Assembly: GCA_014359685.1 (NCBI GenBank)
Contig: JACIYY010000096.1
Coordinates: forward strand, 1 to 5,286
Length of the DNA: 5,286 bases
From: Porphyrobacter sp.
Lineage (GTDB): Bacteria > Pseudomonadota > Alphaproteobacteria > Sphingomonadales > Sphingomonadaceae
Reading direction: 5' to 3'
Shown piece after piece: positions 5,119 to 5,286 of this stretch. The notes below the pieces were generated by a model. It ran no database searches. It saw only the letters and a list, made by a program, of their open reading frames with translations, and had not been told where the DNA came from. Every line of letters begins with the position of its first letter. Positions within the stretch are counted from its first letter, which is position 1. Position numbers and translations under genes: made by a program.

Positions 5119-5286
5119 TCAGCTGGGGACCGGCGCGCGCAGATCGGCCCATTCGGGATGGCGCCGGAAAGCGGCGACGACGTAGCTGCATTGCGGCTCG
5201 ATGGTGAAGCCCTGTTCGCGCGCATCGGCGACCAGCGCTTCCACCAGCTTCATCGCGATGCCCTTGCCGCGCGCTTCGGCCGAGAT
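5119..5286 (-). CDS. Small GNAT-like N-acetyltransferase (Acetyltransf_CG/YjdJ type), partial
   Basis: Only the last 55 residues and the stop are in the window; the 5' part lies beyond the right edge. The visible part contains ARGKGIAMKLVEALVADARE (residues 5-24 of the fragment), the Q/RxxGxG/A-type loop that binds the acetyl-CoA pyrophosphate in GNAT proteins. It then has PQCSYVVAAFRRHPEW, which resembles the CP/S-Y/F-V-xxF-xxHPE ending of the small Acetyltransf_CG (YjdJ-like) group. Members of that group are usually only about 90-100 residues, so roughly half the protein is visible. Substrate is unknown. The gene runs convergently towards the PH-domain pair and is probably independent of it. 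The acceptor-specific part cannot be judged because the N-terminus is missing. Confidence 0.85.
   Translation of the reverse strand: MSAEARGKGIAMKLVEALVADAREQGFTIEPQCSYVVAAFRRHPEWADLRAPVPS

Noticed and set aside
3395..5191. 598-codon minus-strand open frame opposite the YdbT-like gene
   Set aside because: It is antisense to a gene with clear PH and membrane repeats, and its Gln/Arg/His-rich translation has no family features.
1..5286. tRNA, rRNA, riboswitch, CRISPR or replication-origin signals
   Set aside because: I saw no cloverleaf, conserved rRNA segment, riboswitch core, spaced direct repeats or AT-rich iteron region on either strand.

Overview
The window is very GC-rich, with strong third-position G/C bias. 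The best protein resemblances point to an alphaproteobacterium, most plausibly Sphingomonadales; that placement is inferred from composition and protein style, since no marker gene is present. There are four complete protein genes (an acyl-CoA dehydrogenase, a crotonase and a pair of membrane PH-domain proteins), one gene cut short by an insertion sequence, one gene running off the right edge, and the end of a mobile element at the left edge.

Left part (1-841): bases 1-76 look like the terminus of an IS21-family insertion sequence. Two directly abutting 24-bp repeats (20/24 identical) end in the TG...CA dinucleotides typical of that family. The element lies inside a minus-strand gene for a DUF2391/TIGR02587-type multi-spanning membrane protein. 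The gene is cut in a conserved part, and the first two codons of the IS (TGT TGA) supply a Cys and the stop. A divergent intergenic region (632-841) follows. It contains three short perfect dyads but no promoter I can defend.

Middle part (842-2937): two plus-strand catabolic genes. The first is an acyl-CoA dehydrogenase very like mitochondrial ACAD8 (isobutyryl-CoA dehydrogenase, valine breakdown). The second is a 265-residue crotonase 161 bp downstream, closer to PaaG-like isomerases than to classical enoyl-CoA hydratase because both canonical catalytic glutamates are replaced. Together they suggest branched-chain or aromatic acyl-CoA catabolism; the crotonase's exact reaction is open.

Right part (3001-5286): a tight two-gene unit encodes membrane-anchored bacterial PH-domain proteins of the YdbS/YdbT type, with one PH domain in the first and three in the second. 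The region ends with a convergent minus-strand gene for a small GNAT-like acetyltransferase (Acetyltransf_CG/YjdJ type), of which only the last 55 codons are visible.

I found no RNA genes, CRISPR array, phage genes or clearly novel system. The items most worth following are the IS-truncated membrane gene, the crotonase active site and the YdbS/YdbT pair.
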